From NCBI GenBank assembly GCA_904063045.1, contig CAJFCJ010000019.1, positions 496,001 to 560,000 of the forward strand: 64,000 nt of DNA, read 5' to 3'. Of the stretch, positions 37,089-48,705 are shown one piece after another; within the stretch, counting starts at the first letter, position 1; each line of letters opens with the position of its first letter. Made by a program: the position numbers and the translations under genes. The notes below the pieces were generated by a model. The model saw only the letters and a program-made list of their open reading frames with translations. It made no database searches and was not told the DNA's origin. The stretch is from Dimorphilus gyrociliatus (lineage: Eukaryota; Annelida; Polychaeta; Dinophilidae).

Positions 37089-37692
37089 ATTTAATATTTT
37101 TGCGCTACAGATCGTTGCTTCAGATATGTGAAAAGAGAACTTAAAAAGAGTAGAATATGCAAAGAGATGTCTACAAAGCTTTTGATACGCTCAAATTGTC
37201 ATGAAAAGCCTTGTAGGTGCACTGAGTCAACAACGAGTTACTCTAAAGTAATACATTATCTTCTGATAAATTATTATTAGCTGATGCTTCTTAGTTCGCA
37301 GAGAAATATCCAATTCCTATCGATTGATTAAATTTAGTTTGTTTCAGTCGAGAGAGACGTAAGGAATTAATTACAAGTAGAGAGGTTGCTGGGAAACAGA
37401 AAGAGTTCGAACAAGAACCACTCTATCGCTTAAAAAAGAGTAAAATTACCAGTTTTCCTACAATCGTAAATCTATAGTAACACATGTTCTTAATCCAATC
37501 ATTTGGCAGCATGTTGCAAAATGAAATGTTTTCATGATCATAGTAAATGCTGAGTAAAATTATAGTTTATCAATAATTTCGTTTATTCTGAACTCCTTAA
37601 GTTTTGTCAAAAGAGTAAGTAATGGGATCTACTTTCGTGCAGATCATTTAAATCGAATATTTATAAACAAGCATTCTTTTAGAAGCAGTAAC
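37089..37692. promoter_or_regulatory. Divergent spacer, membrane protein / TMEM229
   Basis: About 600 bp separate the two divergent start codons. No gene or clear element is recognised. Confidence 0.35.
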
Positions 37693-38148
37693 ATGCAAGA
37701 AGCAGCTCAGAAACTCAGCGTCGTAGGACGTTTTTACATATATGCTTTACATGGATATTTTGTTGAAGTTATGTTTACTGCTGGCTGGGAATTTGTTGTA
37801 AATTATAATTGGAAATTTCCGGGAAATACATCCATTTGGTCATTATTAATTTATGGAACATCCCTCCTTGTTATAGAAAATATGTATAGGAAAATGAGAA
37901 ACAAAGTACCCTTACCTATAAGGGCACTAATTTATTTATTGTGGACGTATATATGGGAATATATTTGCGGTTATGTTTTACAAACATTTAATGCATGCCC
38001 CTGGAATTATTCACAATTTGACTACAATTTTCACGGATTAATTACTTTTGAATACGCACCAGCTTGGTATTTGGGAGCGATATTTGCGGAGAAAGTTATT
38101 ATTCCGTTAACGTTGCAACTCGCTTGGCATAAGCCAAAAACGAAATAA
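37693..38148 (+). CDS. TMEM229: TMEM229 family multi-pass membrane protein
   Basis: A single exon of 151 aa. It aligns along its length with vertebrate TMEM229B: YIYALHGYFVEVMFTAGWEF (human [20 protein letters not shown]), NYNWKFPGNTSIWSLLIYGT, YLLWTYIWEYICGYVL and FNACPWNYSQFDYNFHGLIT. Four hydrophobic segments are visible. The family belongs to a group related to ABC-transporter-type permeases and has no settled function. The stop codon TAA (38146-38148) lies inside an AATAAA hexamer (38144-38149). The gene is convergent with HAAO, 201 bp away. Confidence 0.93.
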   Translation: MQEAAQKLSVVGRFYIYALHGYFVEVMFTAGWEFVVNYNWKFPGNTSIWSLLIYGTSLLVIENMYRKMRNKVPLPIRALIYLLWTYIWEYICGYVLQTFNACPWNYSQFDYNFHGLITFEYAPAWYLGAIFAEKVIIPLTLQLAWHKPKTK

Positions 38149-38349
38149 AATTAAATCTATCTGATCATAAGTCAGCTCACGTTTATTTCGAATAATTCAG
38201 AGTCAAATATTTTGCTATAAAGAAACAATTTTTTTTCAGTAAAGAAAAAAAAGCTTTAATGATTTGGGCGTAAGATAAATTGCTATCGAATGTGATATTC
38301 AAATTTTTCGCACGACTACAGCAGCTGTTGTTTGTCTGTATGCGGGAAA

Positions 38350-40129
38350 TTATGCGCTAATCGTTCCATTTGTTAATCGAAGCTTTCCTTTATTACCGTC
38401 TTGAAAACACATGAGGGTAATACAACCTTCGGTTCCTTCGTAACGATATCTATTTGCGAAGTTGTTTGTAAAGTGAAAACGATTAGTAGCTTATCAAGTT
38501 TACTACTTAATACACTTACTGTTCATTTATAGGTACCAAAAGAGAATCATCTTGTTTCAGACTGTGAGTTACACCAGAGGTTGTTATTTCGCAACTTCCC
38601 TCCTTAAATTAAATATATATGCATATTTATTTATTCACGTATAATTATCACATTTAATTAATTTGTAATAAACAACTCACAATAACCCAAAACCAAGTTT
38701 CCGCAATATCACACCGGTCGGTTATCTTTAAGGCAGAATAGGCAAAAACTTGAAATTGAAAATCTTCATCAAACATCCGCTTGTATTGATGTGACTCGAT
38801 ATCTTTTCTATTATCTTCTATCCATTGTCGTAAATCAAATGGTTCAATAACAGTTGAATCTTCATCCAACTCGAACACTGATTTACCAAGAGAACCGGGA
38901 ATTGGGCGACCTGTTTTATGCTGTTCAGAAGCGAAATACCTTGAAAATGGAAAATAATATGTTTTCTAATATTGAGAGAATATCGTCCCGGAAAAATTCA
39001 ATAAAGTTATTACTCTGCAATAATGGGGCCTAATTTTTCCAAATCATCACAATAGAACCATTTCTCGTAGAGAATATCGTTCGTAGGTTTACCATCATTT
39101 TCAACAAAGTATCTACAACAAATTCGAAATAGAATGAATAAACGCTTATCGAGAGCATAACATATTTAATTCGTATCGCATTACCTCAACGCGTCTAGTT
39201 CACTTTTCGTTTTATCCCTCTCTCGTTCCAATACTATTCCTATAGTATTTTCGAATCGTTGAGGCGAATGCGGTATGCAGGCAGGCAGCAAGAAGATCTG
39301 TGCGTAAGTATAGCATAGCATTAAAAAAACAGAAAACATAACTCGGCCTATTATAACTATCGAATCAAACCTGGCCTTGTTTGATAATAATATCTCGATG
39401 CCGACCTTTTTCCAAGATTTTTAGGCACATATCGCCCTTAATCTGATAAAACAGCTCTTCTCCAGCCTCAATATGAAAATCCTTTCGAACGTTCGGTCCT
39501 CCAACGCAAAATATCTTTAGTTGGCCATCCTTGTGTCTAAATAAATACGAAAAGTGATAAGAAGCAACGGCATTTTTAATCAATTGTCAAGAATTGTTTT
39601 TCACGTAGGAATTGTACGAGTTGAAGGACTAGTTTATACAGATGCATAAAAAACTATAGGCTTAAGATTGAAAACTTTTAGCACGTATCTTATGTAAGAA
39701 AAAATATATACTGTAGAAATAAGAGATAATTCGAAAAGAGTGGAAGAGAGATGTTTTCGAGAAGGGAGTGGAAGAAAAAGAAAAAAAATCTCTCTTTTTT
39801 TTTTCTTTTCCATTATTTTTTACTTTAAATGAAACAGATCAATTTTATTGTAGGTTGGAGTATTTACCTAAAATATATAGACTATTATTTAAAGAATATA
39901 AAGAGAATGAATAGCGTATGAGCACGAAAGATCGAAAAAATGGTCAATTTTGTTTTATTTATTTGGAAATTCAAGGCACAAAAAAAAAATTGAACGAGGT
40001 CATCAGAAGAAGAAAATAAATATAAAAATCTAAATGCTCAACTTACATGCTTTTATTGCAGACTGGTGGTTTAAAATACTTCTTATTCTCTTCAATCCAA
40101 TTTCCGACGTTTACTGGTTTATTCGACAT
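38350..40129 (-). CDS. HAAO: 3-hydroxyanthranilate 3,4-dioxygenase
   Basis: Seven exons, 5' to 3': 40129-40047, 39536-39371, 39297-39185, 39112-39014, 38939-38681, 38602-38520 and 38449-38350, giving 300 aa. It is a cytosolic Fe(II) cupin enzyme that opens the ring of 3-hydroxyanthranilate in the kynurenine pathway leading to quinolinate and NAD. Visible landmarks: [29 protein letters not shown] (metal-binding His and Glu); [40 protein letters not shown] (third metal ligand His); and the tail box TGRPIP. The second cupin half is kept, ending [15 protein letters not shown] stop-like TAA directly follows exon 6 in frame (CAG TAA), but splicing at ACA|GTAAGTG adds the conserved last 33 residues. 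The protein is slightly longer than human (286 aa). The first intron (510 bp) is the longest. Confidence 0.93.
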
Positions 40130-40608
40130 TTTCAAAGAAAGAGTTTAAACGAAACTTGCTTAAAATCTTCTATATTCAAATTAAAGTTGAACGGTTGATG
40201 AGGTGAAGAAATTCGTAAACCAAGGAGGGAAATAGTGATAAACAGATAGATAGATAGAGATAGAGAGATAGGAGGAGAGAGAGAGGAGAGAGTGAGAACG
40301 CAAGAGAGACTTGAAGGCTAAGTGTAGAAACGTAGGTTACGTCGGAATGACCTAGTGAACTGCGCTGGCTGCCTTCTATAGGAACAATGAAAAAGTGCTG
40401 CTTGCTTCTACTGCCCTCTATAATTTCTAAAAGTGTGCAATTTTTAAACGGATGATATGATAACAATATAGACCAAGTCTTATTTGATTGCAATGCTTTT
40501 ATTAGCATACTCTTAAAGTTCAATAAATTTTTTTTTTTTGATAAGAAACTCATTCTCCAAGTGATTTTACGGCTTTCTCATTGTTTTCCAGGAAATTTTT
40601 CCATCCTA
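40130..40608. other. HAAO upstream region with GA/GATA simple repeat
   Basis: No gene is recognised. The stretch 40244-40295 is a GATA/GAGA microsatellite. The region separates two genes on the minus strand and should contain the HAAO promoter and the 3' end of the follistatin-like gene. Confidence 0.4.
40244..40295. repeat. (GATA/GA)n simple repeat
   Basis: About 50 bases of tagata followed by gagaga units, upstream of HAAO. Confidence 0.8.
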
Positions 40609-41491
40609 TTAACCTTTTCTCTTGCGTTTACTTCTATTCCTCTTTTTCTTATTTCGTTTCTTTTTACCATTAATTTTACGGTTAGCCTTTTTAGGTTTCT
40701 TTATCATTTTCGGTTTTCCCGAACGATTCTTAAGCTCTCGTAGAAGTTTCCTGATTCTTTGTTGTAAACCGGATTTTCTCTTTTTGCATTTTGCTTTGGA
40801 ACTAATTACCTTTATTTTCCGATTACCCTTTTTCAGACGATGGATACAGGAGACCCTCTAAACATACGAAAAAAGAAAGGGAAGAAAATGTTTTCTTAGC
40901 TGCAAATTTTTTATTGGCGATAATATTTTGTACACTCTTATACTTGGAGTAAACAGCGTTTCCTATACGTTTTACAATCAGAACCAATCACTCTTCCAAA
41001 AGGTTTATTTTTGCAGTAGAACCTACTTGGACATTGGCAAATTGGAAAACCTTGAATATTTATCGTACAAACTTGCTCCTTCTTACAAACGATGTTTCTA
41101 CACGACGAATCTGTATATGTTTAAAACATTTAGAGATGAAAGACAGCTGTAAAAAACAGGAGAAGAAGAAGAAGAAGGAAAGAGTAAAAAAAAATCAAGA
41201 AGATATAATATGAGAATTCTCTCTTTTATGCCTTTATAACATCAAAAAAGAAACTACAAACACAAAAATTCCCTTACTCGATACTGTAAATGTAGTTAAT
41301 GGTTTGACGTCACCAGTACGATGGCAAATCCAACAACAGTCGCATTTGTCTTTTTCCAAGCGTCCATCGTAACAATCTGATTCTGTTAAATTCTTACATA
41401 ATTTTTCATTGCAAATCGTACATAAATGATCGTTGTAGAATTTCTCGCTGCAACTTAAATGCAAGAGAAGAAATACCAGATAAATCCTCAT
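40609..41491 (-). CDS. Secreted IGFBP-N/follistatin-like protein with polybasic tail
   Basis: Three exons, 5' to 3': 41491-41278, 41110-40944 and 40857-40609, giving 209 aa. It has a signal peptide (MRIYLVFLLLHLSC). An IGFBP N-terminal-like cysteine cluster comes next (CTIC, LCKN, SDCYDG, DKCDCCWIC). A follistatin/Kazal-type module follows (CRNIVCKKEQVC, FPICQCPS, VIGSDCKTYRKRCLL, then IKVISSKAKC). The last part is a tail of about 60 residues, over half Lys/Arg. The order IGFBP-N then Kazal is that of IGFBP7/KAZALD1-type proteins, but the third Ig domain is missing and replaced by the basic tail. Such proteins bind growth factors; a polybasic tail would favour heparan-sulfate or matrix binding. 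Both statements of function are inference. An ATG at 41575 is in frame but would bury the signal peptide, so 41491 is preferred. Confidence 0.75.
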
Positions 41492-42745
41492 CGTCTTCCC
41501 ATCCACCCCCTTTCTTTTCTTAACTATATCGATTGCTTTTACTTCCTTCCAGTCAGAATAATTGAGTAGTTGCACCCACGAAGGGTTGCACTCCTTCGAA
41601 CTTTCTAATACATAATAGTAAAAAAAAGCTTAATACAATATTTTCTCTAAAGTATAGGCTTTCGATTATTGAAAAGGTTATATTGTTTATATTCAAGGTG
41701 TACGCGTGTGTTTCTTCATCTTATTTGCATGACATAAAATTTGACGAATCCCAGATGTCAGCGTAACCTTTGTAGGCCTATTTTAAAGGCAATATTGACG
41801 GATGAGTATTGTTGTTTAATCACGTATAAACTTTCAGGCATGTTTAACAATACTTTATTGTAAAAAAAAGGGGTAAACTAAACCTTCCTATTCTACTTAA
41901 TTTCATTATTAGGATATTAAACGGCTCTCTCCATTTTAGTCTCATGTTTTCTTAAAAGAAAAAGAGTGGACTATTTAAGTTTAACTGAGAGTTTACTTAC
42001 AATACATAAATTTATACTATATACATAAACAGTGGATGAACTTTAGGCCTTTACTATAATTGTTCTTTTTCTATTTAAAAATAAATAGATTGTATTCAAA
42101 GTGCATCGTAATAATTCAACAAAAAAAAAAAAAAGAAATTAAATAACTAGAACTATGATCTCCATTTGTCAATTTAATAGTCTTTTTTTTTGTATACTAT
42201 TAATCTTTTGTAAATTTTTGATAAAGATTCCCATATCATATTATTCATATTCATATAGATGAACAGTATAAGCGCCATCTCTCTCATATTTTTCAATATT
42301 TTAAATAAGAATGAAACGCCATAAAGTACGTACGTTGTAACATATATAACCTAGAATTAATTATTAATAAGGAAAGATCTAAATTAAGGTGTAATTTTCA
42401 ATTAGTTAATGGATATTGAATAAATAAAATTGATTAACAGAACTCTTTTGATACAGGGCCAAAATTTTCTTTCTCTATTTTTTTTATTAGGTCAAACAAA
42501 CTGGCTGTAACATAAACATAATAGCAACAATATATAACAAACAAGAAATAAAATGCAAACCGTTTAATTGCTTTAAGAAATGGATAAAAAAATTACAAAC
42601 TATGTATTAGGGTATTAGATGGATAAGTTAAACAATAAAAAACAACAAAAATTAAGTAAACAATTAGCTTATTAGTTTATAATTAATAATAAAAAGTTTG
42701 TAAACGATATAAAAATGATTTGCTAATGTTTGCTATCCTTATAAA
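41492..42745. other. 1.25-kb AT-rich spacer
   Basis: No gene is recognised on either strand. It contains several poly-A/T runs (for example at 42121-42135) and is probably the 3' flank of the minus-strand gene ending at 42746 and the promoter of the follistatin-like gene. Confidence 0.4.
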
Positions 42746-45011
42746 TTATTGAATGTCTTTTTCGTTTGGTTTCTTTTTTGATACAAGTTTCATAACGTTT
42801 AAAAACATCTCTTTATCGCTGATAAATTTATCTTCTTTAACTTTTTCCACTATAGGTAGCTTTTTAACTCTTCTTCTTTTCGCCGGAGGAAGAGGGAGCG
42901 GTGGAGTTGCTCCGCGAGCTGATCTCTTTATCTGTTTTGGTCTTGGTGGGCTCAATTCGACGGGATATTTTTTTCTCTGACTTCCCTTACTCTTGTCTTT
43001 CGATGTGGAAAAATTAGAATGTGAAGGGCGTAGACTGCCACACTTTGGAGAATCAAATGTAACTTGATTTCTCCAACTGCCCTCGTAACAAAACCCAGTA
43101 AGCGTTTTAATTTCATCCATGGATGGCCAAAATAAACTAGTGTGTTCGTGAGTTCTCTTAGAATTTCTATATTCCCAACAGCAAATTGTTTGTTGCATTA
43201 GATGTCTGCAGCAGTCCTCAAAAAATTTTGTATATATTTCGCATGTCATCACGAAACGAATATCAAAATAGACAGTTATCATTTCCATCCACATATCCTG
43301 AATACGATAAGGACATGATTCTTTCGGAAAATCAAATAGAACTACGTAGCGAACCTAGAATATGAAAAAAAGAACGGATTTAATAAATCAATTATACGTC
43401 TGTATGCGACAAGTTAACCTGTTCCCGTATAACGCCTTTAAATTGGATTTGTTGAATGTAGTAGAGACGCTGTAGGACGTAATAACAAGCATTAACTATA
43501 ATCATTACCAAATCCTTGCAAGCTTTACTGCTATTTAAAGCTTCTAAGCAATCATTAATAAGACGTTCCATGGTCATCTTGTATGACAATAGTTTAAGAG
43601 AATGAATTGCTCTGTTATAGCCGTAGTATTCAATATCGTCAGGAATGGGAAGAACTATAAGCGTCTCCTCTTCACTTAAATTAATGCCAACTTTTAAGGG
43701 TAATTCATCATAGAGGTTGTAAACGAATTTCTCTGTCTTATTTAAATTCTTATAATGATTCCCCTTTTCTATAGTTTTATGAAATAATAAGCGATCTTCC
43801 GGTTTCCAATCATTGGAAGTTTTCATCGAAATTCCATTTCTTGGGGAGAAAACAATATCAAAATCTTTTGACTTGTCGTTAATGATAGTATTCGAGGTTT
43901 TCGTTTGTCCTTTTGTATAATCGAATAGAGAAATCTGTTTTACGTTATCATTTTCAAACTCGTAATCAATAGTTGCAACAAGTTCGGTCGATGGTTTAAA
44001 AGATAAATAGGGATTTGTTGGCAATTTAAAGAGATATTTAGCGGATTTTTTACACTCCGGCGGACCTTCATCCCTTAAATTGCGTTCGTGTTGTTTTTGA
44101 ACTCTTGCCAATAGTTTATTGATTATTTGTTTGGTTTCGATTTTCTAAAAAATTCGTTTAAATAAGCAAAAATGATAAGATAATTTAAGATTATAAAAGG
44201 CTAGACAGCAGCCAATCATGCTACCTTATTACTGTAGACATTGGATTTATTAAATAAATTCTTTGAGTTTGGTGAATTCTTCCTCTTCGTTAGAATTTGC
44301 TAGAAAAATCGTTTAGGTAATAAACCAATTAGATATATCATTAATTTTTTTTATATAATAATCGATAATTTTAATTAGTTAGAGAAATCGTTTACAAACT
44401 TTTCCTGAATCGTTAGTGTCCTGTAAGATAACAACTTTGATTTGTCCCTGTTCTTGACTAAGACGGGCACTCACTTTCGGAGAGGACAGGGAACTGTCGT
44501 TGTTCGGTAATATCTATCAACCAATTTAAGCGAATTACTTGTTAATCAAATGTTAGTATTATTCGAGATAGTTTGAAGATTTAAAAATAAAATACCTTCA
44601 ATGGTATTGAAATTGGTAATACTGTCTTAGGAGATTTTGAAATAGGCCTAGGCTTTTTCTCGGGTCTTTCAACAACCTTAACGATTGTAGGACGATGGAA
44701 ATATCGAATATTATTTGCCAAAAATGGCATAAATTTTGAATAACAATGATCTTTTCGATATGTGGGTATTTTCGTCTTGTTTTTGAGTTGTAGGAGTTTA
44801 TAATTAATAGAGAATTAAATGGAAATTAACATACTTTTTCACTATCAAATTCGTTAGCACTTTGTCGATTAGTAACATTCTGAAAATTCGATCCATCCTC
44901 ATTATCGGTCTCGATAATAACACCTTCGGATACACTTTCTATTTCAGAGTAGGCTAAAAATTTCTCACTTAGTTCTTTTTGTAAAATTGTTACTGATGAA
45001 TTAGATTCCAT
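42746..45011 (-). CDS. Unrecognised 626-aa protein
   Basis: Six exons, 5' to 3': 45011-44835, 44775-44596, 44513-44400, 44299-44225, 44144-43419 and 43354-42746. All junctions are phase 0 and the joined frame is 626 aa. I do not recognise it. The first 200 residues are Ser/Lys-rich and probably disordered. The middle (about 200-440) looks folded: WKPEDRLLFHKTIEKGNHYK, then PIPDDIEYYGYNRAIHSLKL and a helical KDLVMIIVNACYYVLQRLYY. It continues across the last junction into VLFDFPKESCPYRIQDMW, FFEDCCRHLMQQTICCWEY and a Trp-rich SLFWPSMDEIKTLTGFCYEG. The C-terminus is Pro/Lys-rich with several candidate nuclear localisation signals (PPAKRRRVKKL). A nuclear protein is likely; no function is proposed. 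Confidence 0.7.
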
Positions 45012-45801
45012 ATTCTAAAAATATCAAATAATATTAAAATTCACCCCTTCATTGTCGATCGTTTGTCAAATTATCGATATGAATCTAAACTTCAAATATT
45101 CTATAGATACAATATAGTTTTACTTTAACGTAAAAGTTGATGAAATAATAATTATGTCTCTTATTTTATCGATGTAACGCTTAGCTTAAATAATAATAAA
45201 AAAATAAGTAAACTATTTAATGGATTAACTTTAAATTGATGGAAAATTTTTAAATTTTAGCCAAATACTTCTAAGTCGACTTAATTAATTCTTTAGTGCA
45301 AAAGCTTAATTATTATTTTATAATTACAAGTAAACTATATATAATTAATCAAAAGAACAATTTTTACCCCCAAATAGAATCGTATAAAAATGAATTGAAA
45401 TAACGTTCTGCAAAAAAAAGGCACACAGGAAGTGACGTCACTAAAAGAAATTAGTTCGCGTTTGTCAATGTTAATTAAATTAAAAATTTTTTGTAAATTA
45501 ATAATTATTTTAAATTGCAAACGTTAGAACTATTTATGCTTTTATATATTAATTTAATTTAAAATAATTTTCAACTCGTTAAGAATTTGGGGGAAAGAAA
45601 TTGGAACTAAGCGCGCATCTTAGAAGTTTGTCCCTTTTAATATACTATTGAAAGTAGAGAGATGTAATTGAAGATTTTTCTTTATGTATGTACAATTAAC
45701 GTTCTTCAAAAGATGTTTTATGAAGCATACATATATAGTATTTTATCTTCTAATTCTTGAAAGAAAGACCAAATATAGATTTATAAATATGTTTATTTTT
45801 A
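45012..45801. other. Spacer between unknown gene and GARS
   Basis: A 790-bp AT-rich stretch with no supported gene. The minus-strand frame at 45335-45520 shows no family resemblance. Confidence 0.4.
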
Positions 45802-48493
45802 TTATTTCGTATTCTCTTGCTGCTCAAAAGAAGGATACGACTCGATAACGTCTTTCCATGTTCTCTTATTTAAAGATAAATCCCTAATAATTTCTGGCAA
45901 TTCAAGCATCTTAAAAAAGAAATTGAAAAAAATATATTAATACAATTTTGTTGAAGTAATTGAAAATTGAAAACCTACAGATGCTCGAATTTGCTTCCTA
46001 GTGTCTCTTTCTCGTAATGTTGCTGTATGAGGTTCCTTTAGAGAATCGAAATCTACTGTTATGCCAAAGGGAATAGCTATCTGATCAGTTCTTGCATAAC
46101 GACGGCCAATTGCAGTAGAGCTTGTATCCACTTTGTGAGAAACGCCGACTCTTGTTAGGTTTTTGGCTAGATAAGATGAGAGAGATAAATCAAGTATTAT
46201 CAAATAAGGACTACTTACATAACTCCTTAATGAAAGGTTGAAATTCTGCGTTATTACTTAAAGGTAACACAGAGCATTTATATGGTGCAATTGCTGGAGG
46301 CAGTGTCAAGTACTGAAAGATCAAAAATTATTAATAATTTTATCAGAAACAATTTAAATTAAAATTTACAGTTCGCTGCTCATCTCCTTCTCTAATCTTA
46401 AAATTATGCTCGAACAATGCATACATTAGCCTACCAATACCAAATGAAGGCTCAACAACACTCGGGGTAAATTCTTCAACTGGAATATAAGTATAAAAGA
46501 TATAGAAAAAATAATAATAAAAATATAAACAAACCATGAATAGTTTTCTTATATCTTTTAACCTCTACAGTGGTTGTGTCGATTTCAAATGTTACACCAT
46601 TGGCTGCTAAAGAGTGACTTCCTTTTGACGATAGATTATTAGCCACTTCCTCTACTTCTGAAGCCGATAAGGATGCCAATGTTTGTTGAACAAGTTTAGA
46701 ATCTTTTTTGAAGCGTTTACCAATAGTAGCTTTAATGGGATTAACCTGTTCGACGCAAAAATGTGTTTAAATGATTAATCCACTAATGAGCATTGATTTC
46801 ACAAAGACATTACCTCGACAATAGACCTCTCAGTAGGTTTAGCTAGACTTCTCTCAGCAACTAATTTTATGCCCGTTGCCTTCGAATGCTGGAGAAGATC
46901 AAAACAGCTTCTATCGGCGCATCCAACACATTCAACCCACCCGTAAGTAGTTTTTACTTCAGCATCCCAACAATCCTTAGCATAGTGAGCCATTTCGTTT
47001 GATAGATGTTGCCTGAATCGGATCTTTTTAGGATCTAGGCCAATATGAACCATAAACAAGTAAATTCTTCCAAGAAAGTATGCCAGGGTTTCGTTTGATA
47101 TTAATTCATCCTTTAAAGCTTGTTGTAATGTCATTTCTGCTGGTAATTTCCCGTCCATTTGAGCACAGGCACTATACAAGGGTACTTTAACATCGCTCAC
47201 TGAATCAAATTTGGGATGGGTTTTGTTACTAGGGTCAACGAAATGCTCAATTTCCGCCATTGTAAATTCTCTTACTCTTATAAGACCAGATCTTGGCGAT
47301 ATTTCGTTACGAAAAGCGTTACCGATTTGAGCGGCAGCAAAAGGTAGTTTACCAGCGTTAAAGTCCAAAAGTCTTTTGAAATTAACGAAAATACCCTGTG
47401 CAGTTTCGGGACGAAGGAAACCTTTGATTTTAGCAGCTGGTCCAATCGATGTCTCAAACATTAAATTAAAATCTAATGGCTCAGAAAGTGCACTACCAGT
47501 GCTTGGAGACTTGATTGAATATTTTTCTATAACATTTTTCATCTCCTCTTTAGACATGGACTCAACGAGAGGAATAAGCTTTTGTAGCTCTTGCTTCTTT
47601 TCAACAGAAATTTTTTTATCAGTTAACATTTTTTCTATTGCAGCATTAATTAGATGATCTGCTCTAAAACATTCTCCACTCACTAAATCTTTAATCATTG
47701 TATCAGCAAATCTTTCGGCGTGGCCTGAAGCTCTAAAAAAATATAAAATTTATAATAAATTTTGGTCACGAAATTGAAAAAAATCTTACTTTAAAACAGA
47801 CTCAGGAGTTAGCATGCTACAATCAACTTCTAACATTTGTTCCTCAAGGACAAACATATCCCTCCAAGCCTGAATTAAGTTTGTTTTCACCATACAGCCC
47901 ATCGGTCCAAAGTCATATAAACCAGTAATACCACCATAAATAGAAAAGCTCATGTCATAGAAAAATCTTTGTTTTAATAAATCTTCCAACTTGGCTCTAT
48001 CAATTTGATCCCCCTCTTCCACTTTGGATATTTCTAACAACTGTAATATTATTTTATTTATATGTTGTAGACCAATGTACAAGAAGAAAAACATGAACCT
48101 TATCCTCAAGTTTTTTCTTTCTAGCCTTTAATTCAGTTACCGCGAGTTTGATGTCATTTTCTGCGGCTTTATCAGCTTTTAGCTGACGAACAAGATCACC
48201 CTTGGAGAGTATGTTTTATTAATAAAAAATTTAGAGATAGCTGCAAAATATTTTACTTGTTCCTTAACAGAAGCCTGTAAGGGAGCCAACATTTCTTGAT
48301 GTGCCGGGTCATTCATGTTATGTATTCTAATCAAAGCGGATTCAAGTAATTTCTTGCTAAATTTTTTTTGACACAGAGAGCTATTCAGAGATGAAAAAGA
48401 TTGAAATCTAAATATTGCAAGCTTAGATTTATAAATTGATAAATGCGGTACTTTTCTAAGTAAACTGATCGATTTTAGAAAAACTCTTTGCAT
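45802..48493 (-). CDS. GARS1: Glycyl-tRNA synthetase (mitochondrial plus cytosolic)
   Basis: Nine exons, 5' to 3': 48493-48257, 48200-48099, 48040-47790, 47732-46814, 46745-46535, 46479-46370, 46312-46219, 46166-45979 and 45909-45802, giving 739 aa, the same length as human. It is a class II synthetase charging tRNA-Gly. The N-terminus is basic and hydrophobic ([20 protein letters not shown]), like a mitochondrial presequence. A WHEP domain follows ([20 protein letters not shown]), then motif 1 region [11 protein letters not shown], motif 2 [20 protein letters not shown] and motif 3 [18 protein letters not shown]. The anticodon-binding domain carries [20 protein letters not shown]. The in-frame methionine of MNDPAHQEM, about 58 residues in, fits the start of a cytosolic form, as in vertebrate GARS where two starts serve two compartments. 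The stop codon overlaps an AATAAA. Confidence 0.95.
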
Positions 48494-48705
48494 GCCACGC
48501 TTAGCGGAAGTTGGGTACTTTGTTGACAGAATTTTTCGTAATTTTCTCGAAATTTTAATAATAATATTGTGGAATATGCTTTAAAAAAGATTTCTTACCA
48601 ATACAAGAGCGTAAAAGATTAAATTCGTAAATGTATTAAAAATTCGTGCGGCGCTCTTGTGTGCGGTCCTGTGAATCACTGAAAATATTACTTTGGGGCG
48701 TTAAA
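48494..48705. promoter_or_regulatory. Bidirectional promoter, GARS / AP2S1
   Basis: Only 212 bp separate the divergent start codons of GARS (-) and AP2S1 (+). A local GC-richer patch (gtgcggcgctcttgtgtgcgg, around 48645-48665) stands out. Shared regulation is inference. Confidence 0.45.

Noticed and set aside
38510-38525. HAAO ending at the in-frame TAA directly after exon 6
   Set aside because: The same bases form a good GTAAGT donor, and splicing adds the conserved C-terminal segment of the family.
40561-40861. Plus-strand Phe/Leu-rich frames suggesting membrane segments
   Set aside because: They are the antisense of the Lys/Arg-rich tail exon of the follistatin-like gene.
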